Of a stretch of DNA of 12,583 nucleotides, positions 10,760 to 12,583 are shown piece by piece. The DNA comes from Sphingomonadales bacterium (GTDB lineage Bacteria; Pseudomonadota; Alphaproteobacteria; Sphingomonadales; Sphingomonadaceae). Under the pieces are notes generated by a model. That model was not told the DNA's origin and made no database searches. It saw only the letters and a program-made list of their open reading frames with translations. The stretch lies in NCBI GenBank assembly GCA_027489295.1, contig JAIYAA010000236.1, positions 1 through 12,583 on the forward strand, read 5' to 3'. The first letter of the stretch is position 1; each line of letters starts with the position of its first letter. Both the position numbers and the translations under genes were made by a program.

Positions 10760-12583
10760 TCAGTAGCTGAAGCTGATGCTGCCCAGCACGCTGCGCGGCG
10801 CGCCGTAGAAGCCCTGCGTCCAGTAGAGGCTGGTGAGATACTTGCTGTCGGTGAGGTTGCGCACGTTGATCGCGGCGCGGACGTGATCGACGACGCGGAT
10901 GCTCGCCATCAGGTCGAGCACGGCATAGGCGTCCTGCTTCACCAGCAGGTCGCTGGTGCGCACGGCGTTCTGCCAGCGCAGCTGGGCGCCGAGCTTCAGG
11001 TCGCGCAACTCGGGCACGGCATAGGTGGTGGCGAGCTTCAGGCTCTTGGTCGGCAGGAACACGCGGGCAGGGCGGCCTTGCTGGTCCTCGATCTCCAGGC
11101 CGGTATAGCCGCCGCTCACCGTCCAGTTATCGGTCACGCGCCCGCCCAGTTCGAGCTCGAACCCACGCGCGGTGGTGTCGACCCCAGTATAATAGGTAGC
11201 GCCCTGCTGGCCGGCGTCGCCCGGGCCGAACTGGCCCGCGGCGGCCGCCAGGTTCTTCTGTTTCGCGCGGAACAGCGATGCGGTGGCGTAGAGTCGCCCG
11301 CCGAACCATTCGCTCTTCACGCCGCCCTCGATGCTGGTGCCGGTGATCGGGTCGAGCCGGCGATTGCCGCGGTCCACCTCGGTCTGCGGGCTGAAGATGT
11401 TGGTGTAGCTGGCGTAGAGCGAGAGGTTTTTGGTCAGATCATAGGTCGCCCCGGCATAGGGGCTGACGTCGCTGTTCTTGCGAAACTGGTTCGCATCATA
11501 GGAAATACCGTCGGCCTTGAGCCAGGTGGCGCTGGCGCCCACCACCGCCTTCAAGCGATCGGTCAGGTTGAGATGTGCGGCACCATATGCGCGGGTGACG
11601 TTGATGCTGTCTCGCGCGCGCAGGACGATCGGCGTGTGGCTCGGCTCGGCCAGCCGCGCGGCGGCGAGGTTCGGCACGGCGGGATAGGTGACGAGCGCGG
11701 TGCCCGATCCCTCCCACTGGCGGTCGTCGAGCCGACCGGTCGAAACGCCGAACGCCAGCTGGTGCTCGCGCCCGAACAGGGTGAGCGGGCCGGAAGCGGT
11801 GACGTCGCCCAGATACTGGTCGACCTCGGACGGATAGAGGCCCACCTGGCCCTGGACGCCCAGCCCGGTCGTCTTGTCCGGCGTGCCGAAGGCGTAGAGC
11901 AGCTTCGCGTTCTGCTTGTTGTTGATGTAGGTGAACACGCCCTTGGCCTGCCAGCCCTTGCCGAGGTCATAGGCGAGCTCGCCGAACGCGCGCTGGTCGG
12001 TCGTGTCCCAGTAGGTCCAGGGCTGCGCGGTGCTGGCGGAGCGCGCATAGGGGATGCGGCTGCCGTCGCCGTAGGTGAGCGGCAGCGCGCCCCAAAGCAC
12101 GCCGTCCGCGTTGTTCTCCTGCCGGCTGTAGCCAACCGTCGCGGTCAGCTGCGGGGTCACCTGCCAGCTGGCGATCAGGCCGTACACGTTGCGGTTCACA
12201 TGGTTGTAGTCGAGGTAGGAATCGCGGCTCTCATGCGCATAGATCGCGCGCACCGCGACCGTGTCGGTGAGCGGCACGGAGACGTCCGCCTCGGCGCGCC
12301 AGCGGTTCCACGATCCGGCCTGCACGCTGGCGCGGGCCTGCAGCGTATCGGTCGGGCGCTTGCGGACATAGTTGATCGTGGCGGAGGGATTGCCGACGCC
12401 GGTCATCAGCGCGTTGGCGCCGCGGATCGCCTCCACCCGCTCGAACAGCGCGGTGTCGAGGTCGCCATATTGGATGCCATAGGGCATCGGCAGGCCGATC
12501 CCGTCGACCTGGAAGTTGGTGATGTCGAAGCCGCGGGAGTTGTAATAGGTCCGGTCGGTCTCCACGCGCTCGACATTGATGCC
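10760..12583 (-). CDS. TonB-dependent ferric-siderophore receptor (FhuE/FoxA type), 5' end outside window
   Basis: Outer-membrane active transporter for a ferric siderophore. 607 residues and the stop are visible. The signal peptide, TonB box and first part of the plug lie beyond the window. The visible reading starts in the plug with NVERVETDRTYYNSRGFDI and FQVDGIGLP, then FERVEAIRGANALMTGVGNPSATINYVRKRPT, which is highly characteristic of hydroxamate-type receptors such as FhuE (coprogen/rhodotorulate), FoxA and FpvA-like proteins. The 22-stranded barrel follows, with alternating aromatic strands such as LSLYASYTNIFSPQTEVDR and INVRNLTDSKYLTSLYW. It ends in SFSY, the terminal aromatic residue needed for insertion by BAM. 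It is the first visible gene of the four-gene minus-strand operon. Regulation by Fur is likely but the promoter is not in view. The exact siderophore cannot be told from sequence. Confidence 0.95.
   Translation of the reverse strand, partial: GINVERVETDRTYYNSRGFDITNFQVDGIGLPMPYGIQYGDLDTALFERVEAIRGANALMTGVGNPSATINYVRKRPTDTLQARASVQAGSWNRWRAEADVSVPLTDTVAVRAIYAHESRDSYLDYNHVNRNVYGLIASWQVTPQLTATVGYSRQENNADGVLWGALPLTYGDGSRIPYARSASTAQPWTYWDTTDQRAFGELAYDLGKGWQAKGVFTYINNKQNAKLLYAFGTPDKTTGLGVQGQVGLYPSEVDQYLGDVTASGPLTLFGREHQLAFGVSTGRLDDRQWEGSGTALVTYPAVPNLAAARLAEPSHTPIVLRARDSINVTRAYGAAHLNLTDRLKAVVGASATWLKADGISYDANQFRKNSDVSPYAGATYDLTKNLSLYASYTNIFSPQTEVDRGNRRLDPITGTSIEGGVKSEWFGGRLYATASLFRAKQKNLAAAAGQFGPGDAGQQGATYYTGVDTTARGFELELGGRVTDNWTVSGGYTGLEIEDQQGRPARVFLPTKSLKLATTYAVPELRDLKLGAQLRWQNAVRTSDLLVKQDAYAVLDLMASIRVVDHVRAAINVRNLTDSKYLTSLYWTQGFYGAPRSVLGSISFSY

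Noticed and set aside
1..12583. CRISPR arrays, tRNA or rRNA genes, insertion sequences, prophage or defence genes
   Set aside because: Read for and not seen. No regularly spaced repeats, no transposase or integrase motifs, and no tRNA-like cloverleaf was noticed.

Overview
This window is high-GC DNA from an alphaproteobacterium, most likely a sphingomonad (Sphingomonas or a close relative). The basis is the protein style of CoaBC, UbiB, UbiE, MutM and DnaA, and the gene order coaBC / ubiB / ubiE divergent from mutM / rpsT / dnaA. That order is a conserved core neighbourhood in alphaproteobacteria. This assignment rests on reading the proteins, not on a database search.

Left part, minus strand (1-4159): ubiE, ubiB, a polytopic membrane protein of unknown function and the first two thirds of coaBC run in one direction. 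The last three are joined by ATGA start/stop overlaps. A pair of inverted palindromic repeats (REPIN-like) sits between ubiE and ubiB and appears to supply the ubiB Shine-Dalgarno sequence. An 89-bp divergent gap separates ubiE from mutM, and both genes look leaderless or nearly so.

Middle, plus strand (4249-8643): mutM (oxidised-purine glycosylase), rpsT (ribosomal protein S20) with a clear intrinsic terminator, then a 380-bp intergenic region rich in dyads and GANTC sites. Next come dnaA (GTG start) and a GNAT acetyltransferase whose GTG start overlaps the dnaA stop. A tiny secreted Cys/Lys-rich protein and a zinc-dependent nucleoside/base deaminase follow.

Right part, minus strand (8651-12583): an iron-acquisition operon. 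It encodes a TonB-dependent ferric-siderophore receptor of FhuE/FoxA type (5' end outside the window), a DUF3649 membrane protein, a PepSY-TM protein resembling the FoxB family of siderophore reductases, and a DUF3325 membrane protein. The three inner-membrane genes overlap by ATGA. The inferred scheme is that the receptor brings the ferric siderophore into the periplasm, the PepSY-TM protein strips the iron by reduction, and the two small membrane proteins assist in an unknown way. No permease for iron or siderophore is visible here.

Most of the window is ordinary housekeeping DNA. The parts most worth a second look are the REPIN at the ubiB start, the interlocking inverted repeats in the dnaA leader, the PepSY/DUF3649/DUF3325 trio and the unknown membrane protein upstream of coaBC.
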